A stretch of 64,000 nt of DNA, taken from positions 248,001 through 312,000 of the forward strand of contig QVLQ01000008.1 in assembly GCA_003545705.1 (NCBI GenBank). Reading direction: 5' to 3'. Both the position numbers and the translations under genes were made by a program. The notes beneath the pieces are model-generated. The model was not told where the DNA came from, searched no databases, and saw only the letters and a list, made by a program, of their open reading frames with translations. The DNA comes from Acidomyces sp. 'richmondensis'. Taxonomy: Eukaryota > Ascomycota > Dothideomycetes > Mycosphaerellales > Teratosphaeriaceae. Shown in pieces: positions 1 to 11,887 of this stretch; the stretch's first letter is position 1; each line of letters opens with the position of its first letter.

Positions 1-317
1 ATTAGAGATGGGCTCGGACTCTTCTTTAATGTGGATGATTATTCAAAGATTGGAAAGCCCTTATGTTGCTCCAGAAGACACCAAGCTCGGCCGACCCAGC
101 AACACCATCGTGGCGGGAAAAACACTGTCAAGAATCACCCGCACTAATCTTACATCCATGAGATAGTGACTGAGAGTGTTTCGAAGAGAAGTATCAGCAG
201 TTCACAGCCTAGGCTGCATTCTCCAATTTGCGATTTATTGGATCATCACTATCGCAGAACCATAAGCAAATCCGGATGGTTCCTACAAACCTCCCTTTCC
301 GAACATGGATCAATGAG

Positions 318-668
318 CTAATCTGAGGTCCTTCTAGCGAGTGCGCGTGAGACGAAATCGATCACCAACTTTCGGGCATCTATGGGAGTCAACGCTGCGA
401 AAGCTGCCTCCAATCCATCGTATTTGCCGGCATCCGTGGTGCCTTTTGCCTAGGGTTCGGTGTACAATTTGATAGCGGAAGACATCGGCCCGATGGTCGC
501 CGTCTTTTCAGGATTTGCATCTTCTGCCAGTTGAGTCACGAGTTTCTTAACTGAGAGACTTCGCCCTTCGTGTCTCGTAGAATACTGGGCGGATAGACCA
601 GATGAAAGCCAAGCCATCATTTCCCAATTTTCTTCCAGTCCTTTGAGAAGACGTTCGATGCGAAGCAA
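318..668 (-). pseudogene. Interrupted hypothetical ORF with an in-frame TAG
   Basis: On the minus strand one frame stays open from about 668 down to a stop at 318-320, broken only by a TAG at 450-452. The first half is hydrophilic and helical looking (LLKGLEENWEMMAWLSSG); the second half (LEAAFAALTPIDARKLVIDF) is equally protein-like. The opening codon is TTG, not ATG, so an upstream exon is likely; a possible 3' splice site (cgcag) lies just upstream. A CAG to TAG change in a CpA context would explain the stop and is what RIP does. I do not recognise the family. It may be a dead gene fragment, or a real gene with an intron I have not modelled, or chance. Confidence 0.3.
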
Positions 669-2448
669 GTGTATCAGTAAACCTGCGCGTCAAATGGCCT
701 CATAGGTACAATTTGATGCTTTGAAATGCCTAGTTGACGTCTCAGAGCCAGAAGACTGCACGCATCAAAGCGGGTTCTTGAGCAGTGGAATGCTTAAATT
801 TTATGAGCTCATATTGGCTTCTCATTTCAACATGGCTAAGCCGCAACTCAATACCGCGGACCAGAGCCAAACGAGATATTGGCACAGTTCTTTTTCATCT
901 ACACTAGTGTTGTAAGGAGAAGGGGTCCACAACTTTGTGGTCTGGTATTTAGAAAGTTCCCCGGCGCCGAGATGCTGACCGGGTGGCTAGGAGCAAATCT
1001 AAAAATAAACCACCATGTCCGCATCCGCATCCATGAATCGATCGTGTTGGAATATTTCTACCTTCTGCAATACATACGACCCAAAGTCTCTCAAGAATTT
1101 ACCAATATTTGTTCATATATAATCGGGGTTATCGATATAACCCACCCCTGGACTCCTGAGAAGGAAGGGGGAGGCGGGGAACAGGATCGGTTCTGAAGTA
1201 TTTCTGGTGATTAGATAGAACAATCATCAGCTCTCCATTTTTTACATACCAGGGGTTTCACGCCAGTGGATCTTGATACTGTGGACCCGGTCCACTAATG
1301 CCGAGCATGCACCCTGTTCGAGTCGGGTATTCCCTAAAATAGCGAAGGCAAGAAGACTGTTGCTTACTCTGACGACTGTCAACCAACCAATTGACGAAAC
1401 CAAATTGTGTTGCTACTGGCGGAGCTGGAACTGAATGCTGCAAGGGGGGCATGCTACTGAGCTTTGTTGGCCTTGGGTTCTAGGATAGAACGTGGCGGTG
1501 TGGCGGTAGCGGACTGAACCTAGTCCAAGTAAGTGAGAGCGAAGTGTTGACACGAGGCCAAGAAAGGTAAGGTAAATTGCAGGATCCGGACGTTGTTGGA
1601 TCACGGAAGGCATTTTTTTCAGCAGTCTAATCTGACATGGCTGTAGCTGCTGCATCTATCTGTCAGATAATCTCGTGCTTCAACGGCCGGTGAATCGGGC
1701 TTTTGACAGACACTCACGTCGTTTGTATTAATCGATGGTGCAAAGAAGTTTTGACACGCATGATCGATCTCTCCAGACGCCGCGAACGATCAATATATAG
1801 ATCAAAACATCGGAGGTATTAATCTGATGCAATGAGTCGTAAATCCCACTTCGGCGACGAGAGGCTTTGCGGTTTTACAAAAGCGTCGGCGGGATCCGCT
1901 TTGACAGTAGAGTGTGGCGCTCATCGATCTCCTTTTCCATTCTGGGCCGGCGTAATTGTGCGATGGCGCATCCCAATTCTGGCTCTTGCAGTCTAGGGCA
2001 GTAATCTGGCCTGATCGAGCTGGCAGATGCGATCAGATTAGCCCGGAAGCGGGATCTGGCGAGGTCCTGGCCTGTTCTTTCTTAGCAGCACCTCACCTCA
2101 CCGATACGGGCATGCTGCATGCCGCAGCCAGTTATGGCGGAGCTGGGAGCGTGCTGGACTTTTCTGAGGCTCGTCCGGAGCAACGCCATGGCTGTTATTC
2201 ATATCTGGAACACTGACGAGACAGTAAGCTAGACCTATCCCCGTTCCACCTAGATTTACTTTCCCTTGCCTCCAAATAGCAATCATTCTCCCCGCCTGTC
2301 CTGTATCGCACTGCGTTCTTTAATACGACTTGTTTTCTTGGAGACCTGAATCTCCTATCCTACTGTCGCTCGTTTGATCAGGACTTTATTCATTAGGACA
2401 GCTTTTCCCTCCTTCGCCCACTCTTTTTTTGAAGCAGATTTCAGCACT
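669..2448. other. Intergenic region, no supported gene
   Basis: About 1.8 kb upstream of the multicopper oxidase. Only short, non-conserved ORFs occur. The last 150 bases before the oxidase ATG are pyrimidine-rich (several CT and T runs), as expected for a fungal promoter and 5' leader. No RNA gene was seen. Confidence 0.5.
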
Positions 2449-4476
2449 ATGAAGTTCCTCTTCAGTGTTTCGGCACTCGCGCTGGGTGTAATTTCCCCTG
2501 TCACCGCCCTGCCATCGGGAGCAGCAAGAGGACGTGTTACTTCTCCGGCGCCGTCAGGATTCAGCAGAGCAGGACAGAGTGCGGGCAGTCCGCAATATAA
2601 TTATATGTTCCAATTCCCGGTGCCGATCCCTCCGATTGCACAGCCAGAATTGTAAGTTACACCCCCCCGTGACATTCCGCCAAGTGCCAGTGACATGCCC
2701 ATTGACCTTGAACGGAATAGTGTCGAGATAACACCTGATGGGCGGACTGTGCAGTTCTACAGCGCTACTATTGAACCATTCACGCAACAAGTCTATCCAA
2801 ACCTTGGGCCTGCGAATCTCGTAGGATACAATGGCACAGCTCCAGGCCCTACCTACATGATCAAAAAAGGTACGGAGACGATAATACGGTATCTCAACAA
2901 AGGGGAAGTCACCGCCTCGATTCACCTTCATGGCTCATACACGCATGCTACTTGGGATGGATGGGCAAGTGACGAATTGGAGCCTGGACAGTGGAAGGAC
3001 TACTATTACCCGAACAGCGAGACCGCACGACCTATCTGGTATCATGATCACGCTGAGGGCCACACCGCGTCGGACGCCTATTACGGCCAAGCAGGCGTGT
3101 ATATAATTTATGATCCGGAGGAAGATGCGCTGGGGTTACCCTCGGGAGACTACGACGTTCCCCTTGCCATCACAGATAAGATATATCAGGCCAATGGTGA
3201 CTTGGCATCTCCGACCGGAAACCCAATGAATTTCTTTGGTGATGTCATCCAGGTCAATGAACAGCCGTGGCCATACATGGCTGTCGAACCACGCAAGTAC
3301 CGACTAAGATTCTATGACATGTCTCTCAGCAGGCCCTATGATCTCTACTTTGAAGATCCTAGCGGGAATTGGATCGAATTCCAGGTTATCGCGTCTGATT
3401 CTGGTCTTTTCGGTGGCCCGGTCAGCAGCAAAGACATCGTCATTTCCATGGGTGAACGATACGAAGTAGTTATCGACTTCTCACCATACGCAGGCATGAA
3501 CATCTCGCTCAACAACAACATGCAGCAAGCACAGATCAGCGAATTCAGCAATACTGACAAAGTCATGCGATTTGTGGTCGGAAATGATGTCAGCGATAGT
3601 AGCAATAACGGTCCCGTCCCTTCCACGTTAAATGGCAACATCCAGTGGCCCGCGCAACGGACCACTGTCGACCACTCATTCAACTTTCAACTGGGCGGAG
3701 ACGCTATGTGGACCATCAACGGTGTCGACTTTGCTGACATGAAGAATCGCGTCCTCGCACGTCCTCCGCAAGGCACGGTCGAGCTTTGGCAGCTCCATCA
3801 TAGCGGTGGTCCGGCTGTGCATCCGGTGCACGTCCATCTCGTCAATTTCCAGGTCGTGAGCCGCACTGGTGGTTCTCGTGGGGTGCTGCCTTATGAAGCT
3901 GCCGGCCTCAAAGACGTCGTGCTGTTGGAGCCGGGGGAGACAGTCCAGGTTCTTGCTTTCTACGGCCCATGGAATGGTCTCTATATGTTTCATTGTAAGT
4001 CGCGCAACAATCCAATATGTCGGATTGTTTTCTCAACATTTTTTTTTCTAGGCCACAACCTTGTGCATGAAGACAACATGATGATGGACGCCTTCAATAC
4101 CACGATGCTCAGTGCCTTAGGCTACGACTTCAACTCTACCCAACAATTTGCCGATCCTACGGACCCTCGTTTCAGTCCTCAGGAATACAGCGCCGAGGCA
4201 TTCTCACCAGCAGCGATCAGCAGTGCTGTGGTGTCTCTTGCCAGCCTCAACCCATATGCTTCTGCATCGGCACTCGTCGCGGCGGAAAATTCTTACTACG
4301 CGACTGCCGGATATAATGGCGACGCATCTAGTGCGGCATACACCACCACGGTTCCGGCAAGCAGCTCGGGCTACGGCTTTGCTACATCAACCGCGACTGC
4401 CAGTACGCTAGCCATACAAGTCATAAGCCATCCGATGACAACACTATCAAGACCAACTGGCCGACCGGGCCACTGA
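2449..4476 (+). CDS. Secreted multicopper oxidase, bilirubin-oxidase/CotA-like
   Basis: Exons 2449-2651, 2691-3994 and 4052-4476 give 643 aa. The protein should oxidise a substrate at a type 1 copper and reduce O2 to water at a trinuclear centre, probably outside the cell. Residues 1-21 form a signal peptide (hydrophobic, ending SPVTALP). All four copper motifs are present: HLHG (146-149), HDH in WYHDHA (186-188), HPVHVH (445-450) and HCHNLVHEDNMMM from 502, with Cys503 as type 1 ligand and a Met ten residues later as likely axial ligand. That arrangement resembles bilirubin oxidases and CotA more than classical laccases. The last 100 residues are a Ser/Ala/Thr/Tyr-rich tail. The second intron (57 nt) falls inside the Cys503 codon; the first moves translation from the signal-peptide frame into the main frame. 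Substrate cannot be told from sequence. Confidence 0.9.
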
Positions 4477-5489
4477 TGTGAGTACATAAGCTAGGCCGTG
4501 TCATAATACTTCGTGTCTTTAATGTCTACATGGCTCGAATCTATATCCGGTTCCTGGGGAGAGAGAGTATTAGAGATATTGACAAAGCATGGTTGGGTAT
4601 GACATTTTGCAATATCTGCATCAACGTGCCTGTTAATGTCATTGTATGGTAAATTTACTTGTGTACCTATTGGCTTCGTTATCGAGCGAAGCTGCATTTT
4701 CCAATCGGATCATCTTTTTGCCGAGATGCAGTCAGACAGCCGCACCTCAGAGCCGTTTGCAACATCCTCGGTGAATGGCCATGTCACTTCCCCGATCAGC
4801 AATCCCGAACAACATGTGCGGAACGAAGCCATGGTGGGTCAATATACGAATCATGGCCACCGGAGCGAATGATAGCAGCAAGTGGAATTGGCAATCGATT
4901 GGAAATTCCGTGGAAAATCTTCCTGATGTGCTTAACCCCGTGCTATCCAAAAGTGTCACTTAGAAATCGCCGCGTGGAAGTTCAGTATATCCCTGATCGA
5001 CGTCCCTAAACCCGGAATTACACGCAACTTCTTCCTATGTAGTGGGTACGCCGGTGGGACCCCATCCGATCCTTGAAAGGTATCTACGCCAGCACTTCAA
5101 CATCGAGATGACGACCCATACAAGGATAATTCTGCTCGCTAAGTGTCCGGATTTTAATGCGGCAGATTCTTGTGGGCCCTATTGCTGGGGACGATGCGGA
5201 GACTGCGGAGTGCGAGAGAAGAGCCGTGAACGCGAATGCGCATGCTAGCATAGAAGTAGGTAGGTATCGCAGTGTAATGGGGCTGATGCCGTCGTGGTTA
5301 GTCCGCGTCACGACCCTGACGCAAATAAAGCAGATAGCGTCTTCAAGATGTGAGCAACCAAATCTACTACACGTGATACTAGCCCATGCACGTCAGATTC
5401 ATTCATGTTTGCTCGGTATTCCTTACAGTCTCCTTACAAGCTCTTCGTTCTTTGCAGGGAGTGGACTTTTACGTCCGAATAATCTACAG
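4477..5489. other. Intergenic region, no supported gene
   Basis: About 1 kb between the oxidase and the transporter. Several short ORFs overlap on both strands but none shows family features or codon continuity. It presumably holds the oxidase 3' end and the transporter promoter. Confidence 0.5.
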
Positions 5490-7248
5490 ATGGATAAAAG
5501 CAAAGATGCCGAAACTTCCAGACAAGACTTCGTGCAGATCGAACGAAGCGAGTTAGAACACTCACCAGGACTACCGAAGTCAAATGAAGAGGATGTGTCC
5601 GATCTGGAACTCGGGCCAAGAGCTACCTATATTACAACTGGGGCTGCAGCCGGAATTCCTCACCAGCATAGAGACTATTTGCTACAAAGACATGGCACAC
5701 TCGACCTTGACCCTATGCCTTCTGGGGATCCAGCTGGTGAGCGCTGTCTCGCAAGATAAGCTTGGGCGCATGCTGATGGTGAATAGATCCCTTTAACTGG
5801 CCAACTTGGAAGAAAATGGCAAATCTCATTTGTGTCGCGTTTCACGCTATGATGACGACTTTCATTGCTGCTGCCATCATTCCAGTATATGAGGATATTG
5901 CTAAGGATCTCCATTGCTCCATTCAAAAGGCTTCATACCTCACCTCTCTTCAAATTGCAATCTTGGGATGGGGGCCTCTGTTCTGGAAACCCATTTCAAA
6001 CCGATTTGGACGCCGTCCTGTTTGGTTTATCAGCACGGTAGGATCTCTGCTTTTCAATGTGGGCTGCGCTCTTAGCCGCACCTACACATCGATGGCCATT
6101 TGTCGTGCGTTTACCTCGTTCTTCATCTGTCCAGCAATTGCTATTGGCAGTGGGGTTGTCACGGAAACTTTCTTCAAGAAAGAGCGGGCTAAGTATATCG
6201 GAGTTTGGACGCTACTCGTAACATTGGGACCTCCATCAGGCCCCTTCTTCATGGGCTTTGTTGGCTATCAGACAGGAGATTACCGATGGATATATTGGAT
6301 TTTAGCAATGGTCTGTCTGTCTCATTCGCGAGCTTGTCATAGCACGATACTGATACGTGTGATTAGATCAACGGTGGACAATTCATCGCCTACCTTTTCC
6401 TTGGCCCGGAGACGCGCTATATTCGAAAAGGAGTTCCTCATTCGGGATCGGCTTTCAAACGAGAGTATCTCAGCCTTAAACGTATCGATCCTAATCCGCT
6501 CAAGCCGGTGGAATTCATCTATCCGCTTTCGCTATTCCGTTTCACTTCCGTCTGGGTCCCCACTGTCGCTTATTCGATCGTGTTTGGGTTTGCCAGTGTA
6601 CTGCTGACTGTTGAAATTCCACAATTATTTGTTCCTAAGTTTGGTTTCAATCCTCAGGAGATTGGTCTGCAGTTTCTTGGTATGATCATCGGAAGTGTGC
6701 TTGGTGAACAAATTGCGGGCCGCGGGAGTGACTGGTGGATGGACTGGAAAGCGAAGCGGATGCCCGAAAACGAAAGGCCGCAGCCAGAGTGGCGTTTATG
6801 GTTGAGTTACTTCGGATTTTTGCTGGCGATGGTCGGACTCTTGGTATTCGGCATCAGGACGGAGCAAGCTGCCCCGGGACATTGGAATGTTACACCTATT
6901 GTGAGTCAAAGGCATCCGTTGAATTATTTATGTGCCTAGGCACTGACATGAAAATAGATCGGTATCGCTATCGCTGCATTTGGCAACCAAATCGTGACAA
7001 CGGTTCTTGTAACTTATGCCGTGGATTGTCATACAGAACATTCTGCCAGCATTGGAGTCTTCGTGAACGTCGTAAGAAGCACATGGGGGTTCATCGGACC
7101 ATTTTGGTTTCCGAAAATGCTGGAAAATGTTGGTGGCTCCGGAAGCGGCGGTATCATGGCTGGTGCAATATTTGGGGCCAGTTGGATACCCACTATGATA
7201 CAACAGTGGCGGGGACAACGGCCGCGAATAAAGAAGGCACAAATTTAA
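5490..7248 (+). CDS. MFS transporter, DHA1/HOL1-like
   Basis: Exons 5490-5736, 5787-6310, 6367-6900 and 6958-7248 give 531 aa. It is a proton-coupled multi-span exporter or permease of the plasma membrane by family. The N-terminal 80 residues are hydrophilic and end in HGTLDLDP..DPADPFNWPTWKK, the hallmark lead-in of fungal HOL1-type proteins just before helix 1. The loop after helix 2 carries NRFGRRPV, the MFS motif A. About 12 hydrophobic segments can be read. The joins are supported because each restores this lead-in or a helix without a frame break. The 56-nt second intron has an unusual GTCTGT donor. Substrate is unknown; drug, polyamine or metabolite export are all possible. The neighbouring oxidase is on the same strand but 1 kb away, so co-function is speculative. 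Confidence 0.85.
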
Positions 7249-9278
7249 ACTTTGCGAGCGAGACGGTAGGGAATTCCTTACGATTATCTCAAGCAGAGTA
7301 TAACCATCCGGATCGCCATAGCTCTGTCAGACTTCTCTAGCAAATCTAGTGTATTGGAAATGGGTGATTTCGTGGGCAAGTGAGGATTTTGCTCATCATG
7401 AACTGCGAAAATCACCGTATTTTCAATGGACATACTCATATACGGTGGAGGCGGCGGCAGCAGAGAACTTGGTTCTAAGACGCCATCCCTAAAGACTTGT
7501 ACATGGCTTCAGCGCTGTAGCAACAAAATTTGAACCATGAAATCTATGAAGGGAGTTAGAGAATAAACAGATGGACAAGCCGATAGCAGGATAGAGTATG
7601 AGGCCTTCATTTACCCAAGTTTACTGTTTATAAATGGCTTAGCAGTATATCTCAAAAGTCGAAACAACACGTTCAGATCTGATAGGAATTCCGGTCCAGG
7701 AAGGATCCCACAAATAAAAATCAATGTGCTATCTACCGCGACAGAAGCCGAAGGCATAACCGTTCATGTGCGGCTCAGGGACCTTTGGTGTTGACAAGCT
7801 GCCTCCATCTAGAATTGCTTGGGGGTAAAATTGGAAGAAGAACGAGTGCAGCGTCTACATGGATCATTGGGTGCATTGAAAAAACTTAACATTCTTGACA
7901 TTCACCCTGGACAAGCTTTAATGCAATACCTGGACCGGACATCGAAATGGTGACGGAATTGAAATCATTTATTTTCAAATATATTAGCGCTGTCTTGCGT
8001 GAATGTTAAGAATATGGCAGTAAATAGTGTAACTGATGCGTGGAGCCGTGATAACCACCTCGCACACCTGGTCGACCGATCAAATGACGATGCAACTTAA
8101 CCATTCAGAGCAATAAATCCGCGGAAAGAACTATCAGAGATTTTCAAAATGTACCTCAAAGATAACCTCAATAACGGATTTAATACGTCTATTTGCAGGA
8201 AGAGAGGTTGCCGAACAAAGTTTTCTTCTTACGTGACATCACGGCAAGCCACAGATCCAATCTTTTAATCGAGTTGAATGTCCTCGTTGCAATCGACCCA
8301 ATGCTCTCAATGCGTTATTGATGAAACATTTGGAGCAATGTTTAGGGACCTAGGCGGAAACTAACACAATCTGACGAATCAAAATTCAGAGAGTTCCAAT
8401 ACAGTAAAATTCTCCTTCCTGGATGATAAAGTCGACTCGCACGCGAATATCTTCCATGTTCTTAACGAACCCAGTGCTTCATTTGTGCGAGATAACGATT
8501 CCAACTTCTACCGACATGTGTATTCAGGAAAAACTCAAGCCTAAATCATTCCTGCGAACGGTGATGTGATTTATGCATAAAGAAATCCAAAAACATGCTC
8601 CTTGGCCAAGTAATGAGGCGTCTCCAGTCCACCAGGCTTGGACTTGCAAGACTAGAAGAGTTGGGACATGATATTTCAATTCCCTTCATGCGTTCTCCAA
8701 AAAGAATAAGGGGTGTTTGAGGAGATAATAGAAGTCATTCATCGCTTCGACAGACTAGCGAAAATGGAGTTGACAGAAGGTGGTGCCGCTGTGCGTTTCC
8801 TTGATGGGCTGGATATTTTGCAGGCCAGAACCGCTGTTGAGATGGAAGAACAGCTTCGGGTCTGAGGACTTCACCTAATTTTCTCCCAAGTGGCATATGA
8901 TCCAAAAAATTCTTCATCATTTCTGCACTTCATTTGATATTCAACGCCAGATATAGCTAATCTAATAGCGGAATAGAGAACGAAACCCTAGTGAGAAAAT
9001 TTGCTAGGGTTCGAAAGCAGATTCAAATGAGTTTGCAAAAATCCCCAGTCGCTCGGCCACTGTATGCAAAATAGGTATGTGCGCAACACGCTTCGACTGA
9101 GTGGTAGCGGCGAAGCGATCAAAGCTCACCTGTTAGCCTCGAATCCGCTAAGCTTTCTAATGCTTCTAGACTTGTTCTTCAAGTTTTTGCATGATGAGGT
9201 CAATTGAATGTGATTTCAAGCATTGATGGTGTCCACGGCAAGCTAAATAAACGTTTTATTTCCGCGGACTCTCGTAAT
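7249..9278. other. AT-rich gene-poor gap
   Basis: About 2 kb with almost no ORF of 60 codons on either strand, which is unusual even by chance and indicates dense stop codons. One short minus-strand ORF (8735-8920) has no recognisable feature. It could be an old RIP-mutated insertion, but I could read no transposon protein in it. Confidence 0.5.
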
Positions 9279-9599
9279 TCATTCCTCGACCTCCATTTGC
9301 GTGATGAAACGCCCAGGTATAACCACGAGGCCAACAAATCGCTTTTTCATATCGAGCTTGATATTGCCACTCTTGCCAGCTCTCTCATGACCTTCAGCTG
9401 CGCGGTGAATGTCCGCAGTTGATGGCTGTCGGTACTCATACGTCATGGCCATGATGATGTTCCGTTCGTTGTCTGTACATTTCAATTGTCCCACAAACAA
9501 GCGGCCGTCAGTGATGTGTATGTGGATTGTCTTGTTTATGAATCTGTCCAGATATTGCTCCGCGTCTTTAACACTGCTGATGACGGATGGAACGGCCAT
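9279..9599 (-). CDS. Sm-like protein, NatC auxiliary subunit Naa38/LSMD1-like
   Basis: A single exon of 106 aa starting at the ATG ending at 9599 (MAVPSVISSV). Residues about 17-50 match the Sm1 motif: an initial helix, then NKTIHIHITDGRLFVGQL, with the Asp-Gly pair and the following Gly typical of the fold, and CTDNERNIIM as the Asp/Asn strand-turn. The C-terminal part (GLVVIPGRFI) is a good Sm2 motif. The inserted segment between Sm1 and Sm2 and the short length fit Naa38 (Mak31/LSMD1), the auxiliary subunit of the N-terminal acetyltransferase NatC, rather than a canonical spliceosomal Sm or Lsm ring member. The frame is open further upstream, but that part has no family match, so I chose this start. 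It is convergent with nothing nearby and divergent from the DUF2264 gene. Confidence 0.75.
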   Translation of the reverse strand: MAVPSVISSVKDAEQYLDRFINKTIHIHITDGRLFVGQLKCTDNERNIIMAMTYEYRQPSTADIHRAAEGHERAGKSGNIKLDMKKRFVGLVVIPGRFITQMEVEE

Positions 9600-9885
9600 T
9601 TTTTGGCCAAGGGACGTTTTCCGAAAAAGGTCTACAGGTAAAAATGTTCGACATGGGCATCTGGAGGCTACTGTCGATATTAGCCGGTTCGGACAAGCTT
9701 TCGGACCGAGACCCCCGTATTTAGCCGCCATCGACCAAAGCCCGACTATGTTCGTCCAAACTACTGCAGGAACATCAGCTTTGGGGGTCAACAATGTGCC
9801 GAATGGCGGGTGTTTTCGTTGATGAATCTTAAATTGTCGAGTATGTCAAGCTCTGTCTTTCCTAGAATTTCTAATTCTTCCAAAA

Positions 9886-11887
9886 ATGTCTACCGCTCGC
9901 ATCGCAGAGGCAAACCAGCCATTTCCTGCTCATTCCTTCTCTCGAAATCGTCTAAAGACGAGAGATGATCTTATAGAAGCATGTATTTCTTTGCTTGATC
10001 CACTTGAGGCAGGATTCTCTCCAAAATGTGCTCTGGTAAGGGTTGGGGGGACGGGAACTAGATGTAGGTGTATCTTCCTTTTGTCTTGGTCTTCGCAATT
10101 AACAGGTCGCAGTCGACGAGACGGCAGCGCAAATAGAAGGTCTGGCACGCCCTCTATGGGGACTTGCACCTCTTATTGCTGGAGGAGCGACGTACAAGAA
10201 TACTCATCTCTTCGTTAAGGGTCTTGCATCTGGTACCGATCCCGACGGAGATGAGTTTTGGGGAAACATGGAAGACCTGGATCAGCGCATGGTGGAGGCT
10301 TGTCCTATTGGCTACACCTTAGCAATTGCGGGCAAGGAGTTCTGGGATCCACTCAGCGAATCTCAAAAGGCCAACGTTGCAAAATGGATTGGAAGCATGA
10401 ACGACAAGGAGATGCCGAACACTAATTGGCTTTGGTTTCGAGTTTTCGCCAATTTGGGCCTCAAGGCCAACAATGCACCGTACAGCCATGAGAGAATAGA
10501 GAAAGACATGGATCATCTCGATACCTTTCACCGTGGCGATGGTTGGAGTAACGATGGTCCAGCTGGATATACACAGATGGATTATTATTCCGGCTCCTTT
10601 GCAATCCAATACCTGCAATTGCTTTATGCCAAGCTTGCGGGCTCATTTGATCCAAAGCGTGCGGAAGAGTATAAGCGGCGCGCAAAGTTATATGCGTTGG
10701 ACTTCATACATTATCAAGCGCCCGATGGCCATAGCATTCCGTTCGGAAGGAGTCTTACGTACCGCTTTTCAACCATCTCCTTCTGGTCCGCATTTGCTTT
10801 CGCAGATGTTGAGCCGCCAGCGCCACTCACTTGGGGCATTATAAAAGGCCTGCTCCTGCGTAATCTTCGCTGGTGGAGCAAGCATCACCATATTTTTCAG
10901 CCCAATGGAATGCTCAATATAGGTTATACTTATCCCAATCTCTATCTCGCAGAGAACTACAACAGCCCAGGGAGCCCATATTGGTGCATGCTGGCATTTG
11001 CATGCTTGGCTCAGGAGCCTTCACACCCATTCTGGTCAAGCGAAGAACAACCTCATCCGTTCAGCTTGAAATCATGCCCTCTGCCACCAATCAAAGTGCT
11101 CCCCCACCCAAAACACATCATGGTGCACAAAGCTGGACACACATTCCTTCTCAACAGTGGACAGAAATGCCACTATCCCCTTAAAGCCACGCAAGCGAAG
11201 TACGGGCATTTTGCTTATTCATCGGCTTTCGGTTACAGTGTCCCAACTGGTTCATATACTCTTGAACAATGGGTTCCTGAGTCTGCACTGGCTCTGAGTG
11301 ACGATGGAGGCGAAATATGGAAAATGAGACGAGAAGTCGAGAATGCACAGTTTCTCGACAAAAATGGGCTTCCATGTTTGTATTCTGAAATGCGTCCGTG
11401 GAAAGATGTCATAGTTCGCACGTGGTTGCTTCCACCCGCGGACTCCAGTCCGTCATGGCACATTAGAATACATTGTATCAAGACTGGTAGAGACTTGAAG
11501 ACAGCAGAAGGCGGTTTTGCCATCCTTGGAACAAGACAGAAAGACGGTCGTGGATTAGGCGCTCTGTCGATTGATTCGCCAAATGAAGGTACGGAATCGA
11601 ACGGAGGTTCTGCATTGGCGGTCTCTCGCGCGGGAGCATCTGGAATTGCTGAATTGCTTTCGTCTGATGTACGACATGGTGGCATCTGCAATGCCGATGC
11701 AAATAGCAATTTGATTGAGCCGAGGACTGTGCTACCGACTATGTATGCTGATTTGAAGGCTGATTCGACAACTTGGTTTGTCACTGCTGTTTTTGCAATT
11801 CCCGCAACCGTTCAGGACTGGGAGGTCAAATGGAAGGACGGATGGAAGCAAATGCCGAATATACCGGAGAATGTCATGCAATGGTGA
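9886..11887 (+). CDS. DUF2264 family protein
   Basis: Exons 9886-10035 and 10106-11887 give 643 aa. The whole length looks like one DUF2264 (PF10022) protein: an N-terminal block with RPLWGLAPLIAGGATY, then FWGNMEDLDQRMVE, the conserved TNWLWFRVFANLGLK and a Tyr/Trp/His-rich helical domain, and a C-terminal part rich in beta strands. That pattern suggests an alpha-toroid with a beta-sandwich, as in several polysaccharide-degrading enzymes, but this is inference from composition. No signal peptide is visible, so it is probably intracellular. The splice join restores the frame exactly (..CALVAVDET..). The family is common in bacteria near sugar-use genes and sporadic in fungi; here it stands alone without sugar genes. 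Confidence 0.82.

Noticed and set aside
1250..1340. Possible tRNA (TTCGAGT loop near 1318)
   Set aside because: The T arm has a mismatch, and no acceptor stem or proper anticodon arm could be folded.
2449..7248. Oxidase plus transporter as a secondary-metabolite cluster
   Set aside because: No polyketide synthase, NRPS, terpene synthase or pathway regulator is nearby, and neighbours are housekeeping genes.
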